Source: Candidatus Roizmanbacteria bacterium (GTDB lineage: Bacteria > Patescibacteriota > Microgenomatia > GCA-001788215 > 2-01-FULL-40-14). From it: a DNA stretch of 6,097 nucleotides. The translations under genes and the position numbers were made by a program. The notes beneath the pieces are model-generated. The model was not told the DNA's origin and searched no databases. It saw only the letters and a program-made list of their open reading frames with translations. Below are positions 1 to 5,699 of the stretch, piece by piece. Within the stretch, counting starts at the first letter, position 1. The number at the start of each line of letters is the position of its first letter. The stretch lies in assembly GCA_016203755.1 (NCBI GenBank), contig JACQMD010000085.1, forward strand, positions 1-6,097, in the 5' to 3' direction.

Positions 1-2
1 CG

Positions 3-182
3 GTTCAGTCAATTGTCGATCAGGCAGTTGGAGGTATTAAATCGGGCATGTATTATATTGGCGCAAAAACAATTGATGAACTATGGAAAAAGGCGAGGTT
101 TATTAAAATTACGCAAGCATCGTTAACAGAATCTCACCCGCACGATATTCTCATTACAAATCCGGGAGAAAGCTATACCTAG
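3..182 (+). CDS. guaB: IMP dehydrogenase, C-terminal fragment (gene starts before the window)
   Basis: This is the last 59 codons and TAG stop of a canonical IMP dehydrogenase, the NAD-dependent cytosolic enzyme that oxidises IMP to XMP at the entry to guanine nucleotide synthesis. The visible peptide carries the family's C-terminal landmarks: GGIKSGMYYIGAKTIDEL, matching the usual GGLRSGMGYxGA segment, followed by KARFIKIT and then ESHPHD. The ESHPHD stretch is typical of true bacterial IMPDHs and lies at the region that helps bind the monovalent cation from a neighbouring subunit. The catalytic Cys loop and any CBS domains lie upstream of the window. guaA follows 62 nt downstream across a repeat array, giving the common guaB-guaA order. 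This copy is much closer to standard IMPDH than the second family member at 2722-4233. Confidence 0.92.
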   Translation, partial: VQSIVDQAVGGIKSGMYYIGAKTIDELWKKARFIKITQASLTESHPHDILITNPGESYT

Positions 183-184
183 GG

Positions 185-253
185 ATTAGCCACTAGCCAA
201 TAGGGTATAGGGCAAATTAACTAGTGGCTAATGGCTAAACCCTAATGGCTATG
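185..253. repeat. Heptad repeat array with orientation switch and 12-bp inverted repeat between guaB and guaA
   Basis: The gap reads as consecutive 7-mers. The left units are ATTAGCC, ACTAGCC, AATAGGG and TATAGGG (185-212). After an 8-nt spacer whose last two bases also start the next unit, the right units are AACTAGT, GGCTAAT, GGCTAAA, CCCTAAT and GGCTATG (219-253). The left units are reverse complements of the right-hand type (GGCTAxx or CCCTAxx). As a result 185-196 and 221-232 form a perfect 12-bp inverted repeat around a 24-nt loop. The last units contain the first two ATG codons of guaA. There is no Shine-Dalgarno sequence here and no T-tract, so it is not a standard terminator. Function is unknown; it could be a hairpin, a protein-binding array or a replication-slippage product. 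Confidence 0.8.
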
Positions 254-1774
254 ATACTACTTGTCGATTTCGGGTCTCAAACTGCCCACCTTATCGGTCG
301 TCGCGTCCGGGATTTAGGCGTGAAAGTTACTATTGTCGAACCGGAACATGCGCTTGAACAGATCAAAAAATTAAATCCAAAGGGCATTATTTTCTCCGGC
401 GGACCGGCGAGTGTATTTGAAAAAGGAGCACCGACCATTGACAAAAAAATTTATGAATTAGGAATTCCTATTTTGGGCATTTGTTATGGCTGGCAACTTA
501 CCGCTTACCTCTTACATGGTTCTGTCAAGGAAGGAAAAAAAGAATACGGACCGACAACACTAAAGATTCAAGATTTTTCTGATATATTTTATGGTCTGCC
601 AGAGAGTACGCGTGTATTCGAATCACATGGTACAACTGTGTACGATTTGCCCATCGGTTTTCAATCTATTGCCTCAACAGGACATGTTCAATACGCTGCA
701 GCCAAACATTCTAGTAAACATATTTTTGGTGTTCAATTCCATCCGGAAATGTACCACACCAAACATGGTCGAGCGATACTCAAAAACTTTCTTACGCGTA
801 TATGTACTATAGGCGTTCACCCAAAACGGTTAGATGTTCAAGCTATGATAGATGAAATTCGAGAAAAAGTCGGAGATAAACGAGTGATGGGAGCATTTTC
901 AGGAGGAACAGATTCTGCAGTTGCGGGCGCTCTGGTTGCTCGTGCAATCGGCAACCAGTTTATTCCTATTTATATTGACAGCGGGCTAATGCGTGAAGGA
1001 ACAATAGAACGGATTAAAAACAACTTTCCGGATTTACTTGGAATGAAAGTAACTATTATCAATGCCCGACGCGAATTCTTGTCACGACTTGCTGGTGTCA
1101 CAGACCCAGAATTAAAGCGGAAAACAATTGGACGACTATACATTGAATTGTTTGAAAAGGAAGCCAAAAGATATCCGGATGTACAATTTTTACTCCAGGG
1201 AACTACGTATGCTGATTTCATTCAGGCAAAAGGGAAAGGAAAAGATCGGTCTGCTCATATAAAGAGTCATCATAATGTAGGGGGTCTTCCTGAAAAAATG
1301 AAATTGCAACTTCTGGAACCACTTCGATATTATTATACAGACCAGGTACGAAAAATCGGTTTGAAACTCAAACTTCCAAAAGATGTTATCTATCAACAGC
1401 CATTTCCCGGACCAGGCCATGCGGTGCGCATTGTCGGTGAAGTCACACCTTCACGACTTGCACAACAGGTAGAGGCTGATGCAATTGTGGTTGCAGAGCT
1501 TAAAAAAGCAAATTGGTACCACAGAGTATTTCAGTGCTGGTCTGTCATGACGGGCACAAACAGCACAGGAGTAAAAGGAGACGGAAGATTTTATGGAGAG
1601 GTAGTAGCTTTGCGTATTGTAACAAGTAAAGATCGTATGACCGCTGATTGGGTAAGAATACCGTATGAGATCCTCGCTAGAATCTCGACACGAATTGTCA
1701 ACGAAGTCCCCGGGGTTTCTCGCGTAGTGTATGATATAACGACCAAACCACCTGCCACGATGGAATGGGAGTAG
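245..1774 (+). CDS. guaA: GMP synthase (glutamine-hydrolysing), full length
   Basis: It converts XMP to GMP using ATP and glutamine-derived ammonia. The 509 residues match the family's usual 510-525. Residues 1-190 are the class I glutamine amidotransferase domain, with nucleophile Cys80 in GICYGWQ and His166/Glu168 in FGVQFHPE. Residues 210-395 are the ATP pyrophosphatase domain, with P-loop SGGTDS at 219-224 and the signature KSHHNVGGLPE at 340-350. The C-terminal XMP-binding and dimerisation domain has FPGPG (387-391), GDGR (445-448), MTADW (465-469) and ends KPPATMEWE. Unusual residues are Thr in SGGTDS (usually Val), Trp in GICYGWQ (usually Met), and NSTGVKGDGR where SVGVMGDGR is normal. 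The start could be ATG 245 or ATG 251; orthologues usually begin near MILxLDFGSQ, so 251 fits the family, and 245 may be a repeat-derived extension. No Shine-Dalgarno is visible. The last 51 bp recur at 2667-2717. Confidence 0.96.
   Translation: MAMILLVDFGSQTAHLIGRRVRDLGVKVTIVEPEHALEQIKKLNPKGIIFSGGPASVFEKGAPTIDKKIYELGIPILGICYGWQLTAYLLHGSVKEGKKEYGPTTLKIQDFSDIFYGLPESTRVFESHGTTVYDLPIGFQSIASTGHVQYAAAKHSSKHIFGVQFHPEMYHTKHGRAILKNFLTRICTIGVHPKRLDVQAMIDEIREKVGDKRVMGAFSGGTDSAVAGALVARAIGNQFIPIYIDSGLMREGTIERIKNNFPDLLGMKVTIINARREFLSRLAGVTDPELKRKTIGRLYIELFEKEAKRYPDVQFLLQGTTYADFIQAKGKGKDRSAHIKSHHNVGGLPEKMKLQLLEPLRYYYTDQVRKIGLKLKLPKDVIYQQPFPGPGHAVRIVGEVTPSRLAQQVEADAIVVAELKKANWYHRVFQCWSVMTGTNSTGVKGDGRFYGEVVALRIVTSKDRMTADWVRIPYEILARISTRIVNEVPGVSRVVYDITTKPPATMEWE
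1724..1774 (+). repeat. Direct repeat, proximal copy (functional 3' end of guaA; candidate attachment site)
   Basis: This is the last 17 codons of guaA including TAG, encoding VVYDITTKPPATMEWE. It matches 2667-2717 at 46 of 51 positions without gaps, and the first 26 bases (1724-1749 against 2667-2692) are identical. The copies lie 943 bp apart start to start and bracket the toxin-antitoxin cassette. From established knowledge, the guaA 3' end is a recurrent integration site for genomic islands that restore the gene's tail on insertion. Use as an attachment site here is inferred, because no integrase gene is visible in the cassette. Confidence 0.85.
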
Positions 1775-1792
1775 ACAAAATGTATTGTACGG

Positions 1793-1798
1793 TATAAA
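1793..1798 (+). promoter_or_regulatory. Possible -10 element for the toxin-antitoxin cassette
   Basis: TATAAA lies 8 nt before the ATG at 1807. It is a 5 of 6 match to the bacterial -10 consensus, at a distance that would make the transcript leaderless or nearly so. No convincing -35 hexamer sits at 16-18 nt, where the sequence is close to GTAGAC at the guaA stop. The absence of any Shine-Dalgarno before 1807 is consistent with this reading, but in AT-rich sequence such a match is weak evidence. Confidence 0.3.
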
Positions 1799-1806
1799 CT
1801 AAAAAT

Positions 1807-2007
1807 ATGGTATTTATCTGGGATTTCGACATAAAAAAGTTACGCAAGACCGAAGAAGGAAGACGCATTATACTCCAGCGTCAGATTGACTATGGTGTTG
1901 ATAAGTACGAAAAGATAGATTTAGCTGAGGTCAAAAAAAATTGGGATAAACTTCACTGGACACCACGTCGAAAAAAACTGTTTCAACTTCTGATATGGGG
2001 AAAGTAA
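1807..2007 (+). CDS. Small hypothetical protein, putative antitoxin partner of the AbiEii-family toxin
   Basis: This ORF encodes 66 residues, charged and Lys/Arg-rich, with no signal peptide or membrane segment. Visible features are an N-terminal WDFD (residues 5-8), a helical stretch with RRIILQRQIDYG (19-30), and a C-terminal basic and hydrophobic tail, RRKKLFQLLIWGK. The general pattern, Trp-Asp-x-Asp and then a helix ending in a Tyr-Gly turn, resembles the short proteins often encoded just before AbiEii-like nucleotidyltransferases (I recall this as DUF6922-like, but I cannot confirm it without a profile search). Its stop overlaps the toxin start by 13 nt, so the two are almost surely translationally coupled. 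The antitoxin role is inferred from position, size and order. It is not a homologue of the larger winged-helix AbiEi antitoxin. There is no Shine-Dalgarno, and a TATAAA sits just upstream. Confidence 0.65.
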   Translation: MVFIWDFDIKKLRKTEEGRRIILQRQIDYGVDKYEKIDLAEVKKNWDKLHWTPRRKKLFQLLIWGK

Positions 2008-2654
2008 CCTTTGACCCCTTGCAACAAATCATTGTAACTGAATTCTTACAGAGCGAGTATTTGCGTGAACGATTTTATTTTACCGGCGGAACGGCTCTGA
2101 GCATTTTCTATTTTCATCATCGTCTTTCTGAAGATTTAGACTTCTTTAGCGAATCTGCATTTTCTGAAGAGACTGTTCAACAGTTTATGAGCTTCTGTGC
2201 TCAAAAGTACAATTTTAAAGTCACTGTTCGAAAGCCTCAAGGGGTGAACATGCTGGTATATCAACTCGATTTCGGATCAAAAGGGTGGCTGAAAGTTGAT
2301 TTTAACCACTTTCCCTACAAACGCATAGAGGAGGGAAAACCAACCAACGATCTTACGATTGATAGCCTTCGAGACATTGGTGCCAACAAACTTACTACTA
2401 TTGTCCAAAGAACTCAGGTCAAGGATTTTGTTGACTTGTATTTTTTGCTAAAGGAATTTACCATATGGGATCTTTTATATGGAGTAGAAGTGAAATTTAA
2501 GATGGAATATGAACGTCTTATGATCGCAGATGATTTTCTGAAAGTCGATGAATTCGATACATTACCAAAAATGCTAGTTCCCCTGACTCTAAAAGAACTC
2601 AAATCTTTCTTTCGTAAACGGGCACTTGAGATTGGGAGAAGGATTACCCAGTAA
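1995..2654 (+). CDS. Nucleotidyltransferase toxin of the AbiEii/AbiGii family
   Basis: This is a 219-residue protein of the DUF1814 nucleotidyltransferase-like family, which includes the toxins of type IV AbiE systems and the related MenT tRNA-modifying toxins. The catalytic pattern is intact: TGGTAL at 30-35, then RLSEDLDFF at 43-51 with the metal-binding pair Asp47 and Asp49, a third acidic residue at Asp102 in LKVDFNHFPY, and the C-terminal motif with Lys132, Arg139 and KDFVDLYFLL at 143-152. Members transfer nucleotides to RNA or protein targets; the target here cannot be read from sequence. Length is at the short end for the family but no motif is missing. The ATG at 1995 sits inside the 3' end of the preceding 66-aa gene, so translation is probably coupled. 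The gene ends 12 nt before the second copy of the guaA 3' end. Function in phage defence or element maintenance is inferred. Confidence 0.87.
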   Translation: MGKVTFDPLQQIIVTEFLQSEYLRERFYFTGGTALSIFYFHHRLSEDLDFFSESAFSEETVQQFMSFCAQKYNFKVTVRKPQGVNMLVYQLDFGSKGWLKVDFNHFPYKRIEEGKPTNDLTIDSLRDIGANKLTTIVQRTQVKDFVDLYFLLKEFTIWDLLYGVEVKFKMEYERLMIADDFLKVDEFDTLPKMLVPLTLKELKSFFRKRALEIGRRITQ

Positions 2655-2666
2655 GCAGTTTACGAA

Positions 2667-2717
2667 GTAGTGTATGATATAACGACCAAACCCCCTGCCA
2701 CTATGGAGTAGGAGTAA
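2667..2717 (+). repeat. Direct repeat, distal copy: decayed guaA 3' end with an in-frame stop
   Basis: This copy reads VVYDITTKPPATME, stop, E, stop in the guaA frame. Its five differences from the functional copy are two third-position changes in Pro and Thr codons, a synonymous Glu change, TGG to TAG at the conserved Trp, and TAG to TAA at the stop. Three synonymous changes suggest much of the divergence accumulated while the sequence was still coding. The TGG to TAG change then marks it as dead. It is best read as the original host guaA tail, cut off from the gene by insertion of the cassette, because it directly abuts guaB2. Confidence 0.85.
2710..2714 (+). promoter_or_regulatory. Ribosome-binding site of guaB2, formed within the guaA tail remnant
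   Basis: AGGAG lies 7 nt before the ATG at 2722 and is the clearest Shine-Dalgarno in the window. It overlaps the decayed Trp-Glu codons of the distal repeat. The G to A change at 2710 that makes the premature TAG also turns GGGAG into AGGAG, improving the match. The corresponding GGAG in intact guaA (its Glu codon and the base before it) would have served the same role before insertion. Confidence 0.75.
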
Positions 2718-2721
2718 TAAT

Positions 2722-4233
2722 ATGGAACGATCTCCGCATACACCAACATTCGTCACAAAAGGAATAGAATTCATACGAGATTCCAGAACCGCGTTATTAC
2801 CTGAAACTTTCTCCTACAATGATATCGTGCTGCTGCCAGGCAAATCAGTTGTTACTTCGCCAAATCAGGTTGATACAACTTCAAAATTAACGCGCGGCAT
2901 TCGCTGTTATAAACCTGCTATCTCTGCCAATATGAATACGGTAACCGAAGCAAAAATGGCGATCTTTATGGCAGAAGAAGGAGCAATTGGAGCACTCCAT
3001 CGTGCACTTTCTATAGAAGATCAAGTTGCTATGGTTACATACGTAAAAGGTCACGCCGGTTATGTGATTGAACAACCGCCGGTGATTTCACCTGAAGATA
3101 CTGTTGCAACAGCGCGTCGAAAAATGGAAGAACATGAACGGGGTATTGTGATGGTCCGAACGGACGGTCATATTGTTGGTCTTATCACGAAACGAGACGT
3201 ACTCGAGCTTATACCGGCAGATACACCGGTTAGCGGAGAAGGAATTATGACTCCACGATCTGATTTTATTACCGCGCCGCCAGACATATCTCAAGAAAAA
3301 GCGCTTAATTTAATGTATGAAAATCGTATTGAAAAGCTTGTGCTGACCGATAGCGAGGGAAATTTTGGTGGTGTTATTACCATGCGAGATATTAGGGAAT
3401 TACGGAAACACCCGAATGCGACAAAAGACCGGAAAGGCCGATTGCAAGTACTTGCATCTATCGGGGTTGGAGAAGATGTAGTAGAAAGAGCAAAAGCACT
3501 GACAGAAGCAGAAGTCGATGGCATAATCATAGACATTTTACACGGGGATTGTCCACAGGCATATAAAGTGATCGAACAGATAGCGCGTATACCCAATTTA
3601 CCTCCAATTATCGTGGGAAATGTTGCCACGCCAGAATCAACTCGGGATTTACTCGTTGCAGGCGCTGACGTAGTGAAAGTCGGCTATAGCGATGGTTCTT
3701 TGTGTACAACACGACTGGTGACTGGAACGGGGAGAGGTCAATTCCGCGCAGTGATCGAATGTGCAGCAATGGCATCCTTTTATGGAAAAAAAGTAATTGC
3801 AGATGGAAGTATTCAGCAGGGTGGTGATTGGGCAAAGGCAGCGGCAGCAGGAGGAGAATTTATTATGGTTGGCGGAAAACTCATTCCTACCGACATGAGT
3901 CCTGGCGTTCCGTATTATGATGAAAAACAGGGAAGACATGTGAAGGAAGCATATGGTATGGCATCCGAACGAGCTTCACAAGAACTCGCAAAAGCTGGAA
4001 ACAAAACTATAAAACGAAGAACTCCTCAAGGAGTTCAAACGCTTGTACCCTATCTGGGTCCAGGGAGTACAGAAAAAGTATTATTTGATTTACATAACGG
4101 TTTGCAATCAGGCATCGCCAATGTCGGCGGTCATGATATCGAGAGTTTTCAAGAGATAGTTCGCTTTGAACGGCAAACTCCTGCGGCTCAACATGAAGGA
4201 CGTCCGTATATTCTTTATAATAATCAACAGTAA
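2722..4233 (+). CDS. IMPDH/GMP reductase superfamily enzyme with two CBS domains, divergent paralogue of guaB
   Basis: The 503-residue (beta/alpha)8 enzyme has a tandem CBS insert at about 119-230. The barrel begins TFSYNDIVLLPG (29-40), then SANMNTVTE (68-76). The nucleotide loop is GYSDGSLCTTR (321-331) with catalytic Cys328 and Thr330. Other conserved segments are Asp271, GNVATPE (299-305), ADGSI (360-364), MVGGKL (382-387) and GMASERA (412-418). Several features differ from standard IMPDH. The loop is usually GIGPGSICTTR. The Arg-Tyr dyad expected about 11-12 residues before Gln435 is not there. The C-terminus (HDIESFQE...RQTPAAQ) lacks ESHPHD. The AVIECA and GMAS segments recall GMP reductases and the actinobacterial GuaB1 group, which also has CBS domains. 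It could therefore reduce GMP to IMP, act as an unusual IMPDH, or be a regulator. Superfamily membership is sure; the reaction is not. CBS domains suggest adenine or guanine nucleotide control. The start is set by AGGAG at 2710. Confidence 0.9.
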   Translation: MERSPHTPTFVTKGIEFIRDSRTALLPETFSYNDIVLLPGKSVVTSPNQVDTTSKLTRGIRCYKPAISANMNTVTEAKMAIFMAEEGAIGALHRALSIEDQVAMVTYVKGHAGYVIEQPPVISPEDTVATARRKMEEHERGIVMVRTDGHIVGLITKRDVLELIPADTPVSGEGIMTPRSDFITAPPDISQEKALNLMYENRIEKLVLTDSEGNFGGVITMRDIRELRKHPNATKDRKGRLQVLASIGVGEDVVERAKALTEAEVDGIIIDILHGDCPQAYKVIEQIARIPNLPPIIVGNVATPESTRDLLVAGADVVKVGYSDGSLCTTRLVTGTGRGQFRAVIECAAMASFYGKKVIADGSIQQGGDWAKAAAAGGEFIMVGGKLIPTDMSPGVPYYDEKQGRHVKEAYGMASERASQELAKAGNKTIKRRTPQGVQTLVPYLGPGSTEKVLFDLHNGLQSGIANVGGHDIESFQEIVRFERQTPAAQHEGRPYILYNNQQ

Positions 4234-4236
4234 TTC

Positions 4237-4245
4237 TGTTACAAT
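4237..4245 (+). promoter_or_regulatory. Extended -10 promoter element for glyA, implying a leaderless mRNA
   Basis: TGTTACAAT fits the extended -10 pattern TGnTATAAT with one mismatch. The hexamer ends at 4245, six nt before the glyA ATG, so transcription would begin at or within a base or two of the start codon. There is no Shine-Dalgarno in the 18-nt gap, in agreement. No good -35 is seen, as expected for an extended -10 promoter. It starts immediately after the guaB2 stop. Confidence 0.55.
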
Positions 4246-4251
4246 ACCATC

Positions 4252-5580
4252 ATGAGACAACTTAAAAATTCAGATCCCCGAATTTTCGAAATCATTCAAT
4301 CCGAGTCTCTGCGTCAATCCATCCAACTCCAGATGATCCCCTCAGAAAATTATGCATCAGCTGCGGTCAGGGAAGCGGTTGGATCAGTCCTCATGAATAA
4401 ATACTCTGAAGGACAAGTGAAGAAGCGGTATTATCAGGGAAACAAATACATCGATGAAGTTGAACAATTGTGCAAAGACCGCGCAATGAAAGCGTTTCGT
4501 CTGGATCCCGAAGAATGGGGAGTCAATGTACAAGCATTATCCGGAACGCCGGCAAATGTTGCCGTTTTAACCGGACTTCTCGAGCCGGGAGAAAAAATCA
4601 TGGCCATGTATTTACCCGACGGCGGACATTTGTCTCACGGGTGGATGTTTAAGGATAAAAAAATCACCTTTACATCAAAAGTATTTCAGATTGAATACTA
4701 TCACGTGGATCCGAAGACAAAAGTATTCGATTACGACCAGGTTGAACAGCAGGCAAAGAGATACAAACCAAAGATGTTGATTGCAGGGGGTACGGCCTAT
4801 CCGCGGGAGATCAATCATAAACGTATGGGAGAAATTGCCCGGAAAGTGGGCGCGTATTACCTTGCCGATATCGCCCATGAAGCGGGTTTGGTTGCCGGCG
4901 GCGCAAACACGTCGCCATTTCCTTACGCCCACGTTGTTACGATGACCACTCATAAAACGCTCCGTGGTCCTCGTGGAGCCATTATTTTTGCTCGAAAAGA
5001 TCTCATTGAAACCATAAACAAATCAGTTTTTCCCGGACTTCAAGGAGGACCGCATAATCACACAATTGCCGGCATTACGGTAGCTCTCGGAGAAGTGCTG
5101 AAGCCTTCGTTTAAAACGTATACAAAACAAGTAGTGAAGAATGCGCAAGTACTTGCCAAAGAATTAACGCGTTACGGTTATGATCTTGTCTCCGGTGGAA
5201 CTGACAAACACTTGATTCTTATAGATTTACGAAAACAAGGAATATCAGGTGTGATTCCGGCAAAAGCTTTGGAAGTTGCCAATATTATTGTCAACTTTAA
5301 TACGGTTCCCTATGATTCTGCTTCTCCCATGTACCCTTCAGGATTACGGTTAGGAACTCCTGCAATTACGACAAGAGGTATGAAAGAAAAAGAAATGAAA
5401 CAGATAGCGCGGTGGATCTATGAAGTTATAGATGAAGTGAGTGAATTTAAGTTACCAACAAATCCTAAAGAGAGAAGAATATTTATAAGAGAAACGGAGA
5501 AAAAACTGGTTAATAACAAAAAACTGCTTCGTATTGGTGCAGAGGTAAAAAAACTTACTCAAAAATTCCCTGTTCCTTAA
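4252..5580 (+). CDS. glyA: Serine hydroxymethyltransferase
   Basis: This cytosolic PLP enzyme interconverts serine plus tetrahydrofolate with glycine plus 5,10-methylene-tetrahydrofolate. It is the main source of one-carbon units for purines and thymidylate and fits the neighbouring guanine genes. The 442 residues are slightly longer than the usual 410-430. Motifs in order: IPSENYAS (29-36), KYSEGQVKKRYYQG (50-63), SGTPAN (97-102, usually SGSQAN or SGAQAN), GGHLSHG (124-130), DIAHEAGLVA (206-215) with cofactor-binding Asp206, TTHKTLRGPRG (232-242) with Schiff-base Lys235, FPGLQGGP (260-267), SGGTDKHL (314-321) and SGLRLGTPAITTRG (363-376) with the carboxylate-binding Arg365. All key residues are present. 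The extra length is a Lys-rich C-terminal tail after about residue 400, KLVNNKKLLRIGAEVKKLTQ. It begins 18 nt after guaB2, but its own promoter-like sequence suggests separate expression. Confidence 0.96.
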   Translation: MRQLKNSDPRIFEIIQSESLRQSIQLQMIPSENYASAAVREAVGSVLMNKYSEGQVKKRYYQGNKYIDEVEQLCKDRAMKAFRLDPEEWGVNVQALSGTPANVAVLTGLLEPGEKIMAMYLPDGGHLSHGWMFKDKKITFTSKVFQIEYYHVDPKTKVFDYDQVEQQAKRYKPKMLIAGGTAYPREINHKRMGEIARKVGAYYLADIAHEAGLVAGGANTSPFPYAHVVTMTTHKTLRGPRGAIIFARKDLIETINKSVFPGLQGGPHNHTIAGITVALGEVLKPSFKTYTKQVVKNAQVLAKELTRYGYDLVSGGTDKHLILIDLRKQGISGVIPAKALEVANIIVNFNTVPYDSASPMYPSGLRLGTPAITTRGMKEKEMKQIARWIYEVIDEVSEFKLPTNPKERRIFIRETEKKLVNNKKLLRIGAEVKKLTQKFPVP

Positions 5581-5699
5581 CGCTTCATTGAAAAGTATAA
5601 AAGTTTGTAGTTCCCGGGCTTGTCCCTGCATACGCATCGCTTTCTCAGGCAATGCGACTACAATTTTGTGCTTTTTAATGATATTCATAAATCAAAAAT
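5581..5699 (+). other. Intergenic gap after glyA, with an imperfect hairpin
   Basis: An imperfect hairpin is visible: CGCATCGC (5633-5640) pairs with GCAATGCG (5649-5656) with one C-A mismatch and an 8-nt loop. A run of five T follows at 5672-5676, but 15 nt beyond the stem, so it is a poor fit to an intrinsic terminator. GGGCTTGTCCC at 5616-5626 shares a 9-mer with 5905-5913 and, inverted, with 5989-5997. A minus-strand ORF starting at 5688 runs back into glyA and looks spurious. Confidence 0.35.

Larger units (their letters stand above)
1775..2666 (+). mobile_element. Small guaA-associated island or insertion carrying a toxin-antitoxin-like pair
   Basis: This 892-bp segment lies between two direct copies of the guaA 3' end and contains only a 66-aa ORF and an AbiEii-family gene. 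Collapsing the repeats would place the guaA stop 4 nt before the ATG of guaB2, which would be a tight guaA-guaB2 operon, so the cassette looks like an insertion into that junction. No integrase, transposase or terminal inverted repeat is visible. It may be a decayed or minimal island, an element mobilised in trans, or the product of homologous exchange with a partial guaA duplication. The repeat structure is directly seen; the mobility is inferred. Confidence 0.65.

Noticed and set aside
185..232. CRISPR-like array or intrinsic terminator between guaB and guaA
   Set aside because: Units are only 7 bp with no unique spacers, and the inverted repeat is not followed by a T-tract.
591..812. Plus-strand 73-codon ORF inside guaA
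   Set aside because: It lies in another frame of a strongly conserved gene and shows no recognisable features.
1775..2666. Insertion sequence or transposon
   Set aside because: No transposase, terminal inverted repeats or short target-site duplication is present. The flanking repeats are guaA coding sequence.
3291..3629. Minus-strand 112-codon ORF inside guaB2
   Set aside because: It is antisense to the conserved barrel and is Ser/Phe-rich, as reverse-strand shadow frames often are. No domain is evident.
5452..5688. Minus-strand 78-codon ORF spanning the 3' end of glyA and the following gap
   Set aside because: More than half of it is antisense to the conserved glyA tail, it has no recognisable domain, and its start region coincides with an imperfect hairpin. 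It is likely spurious.
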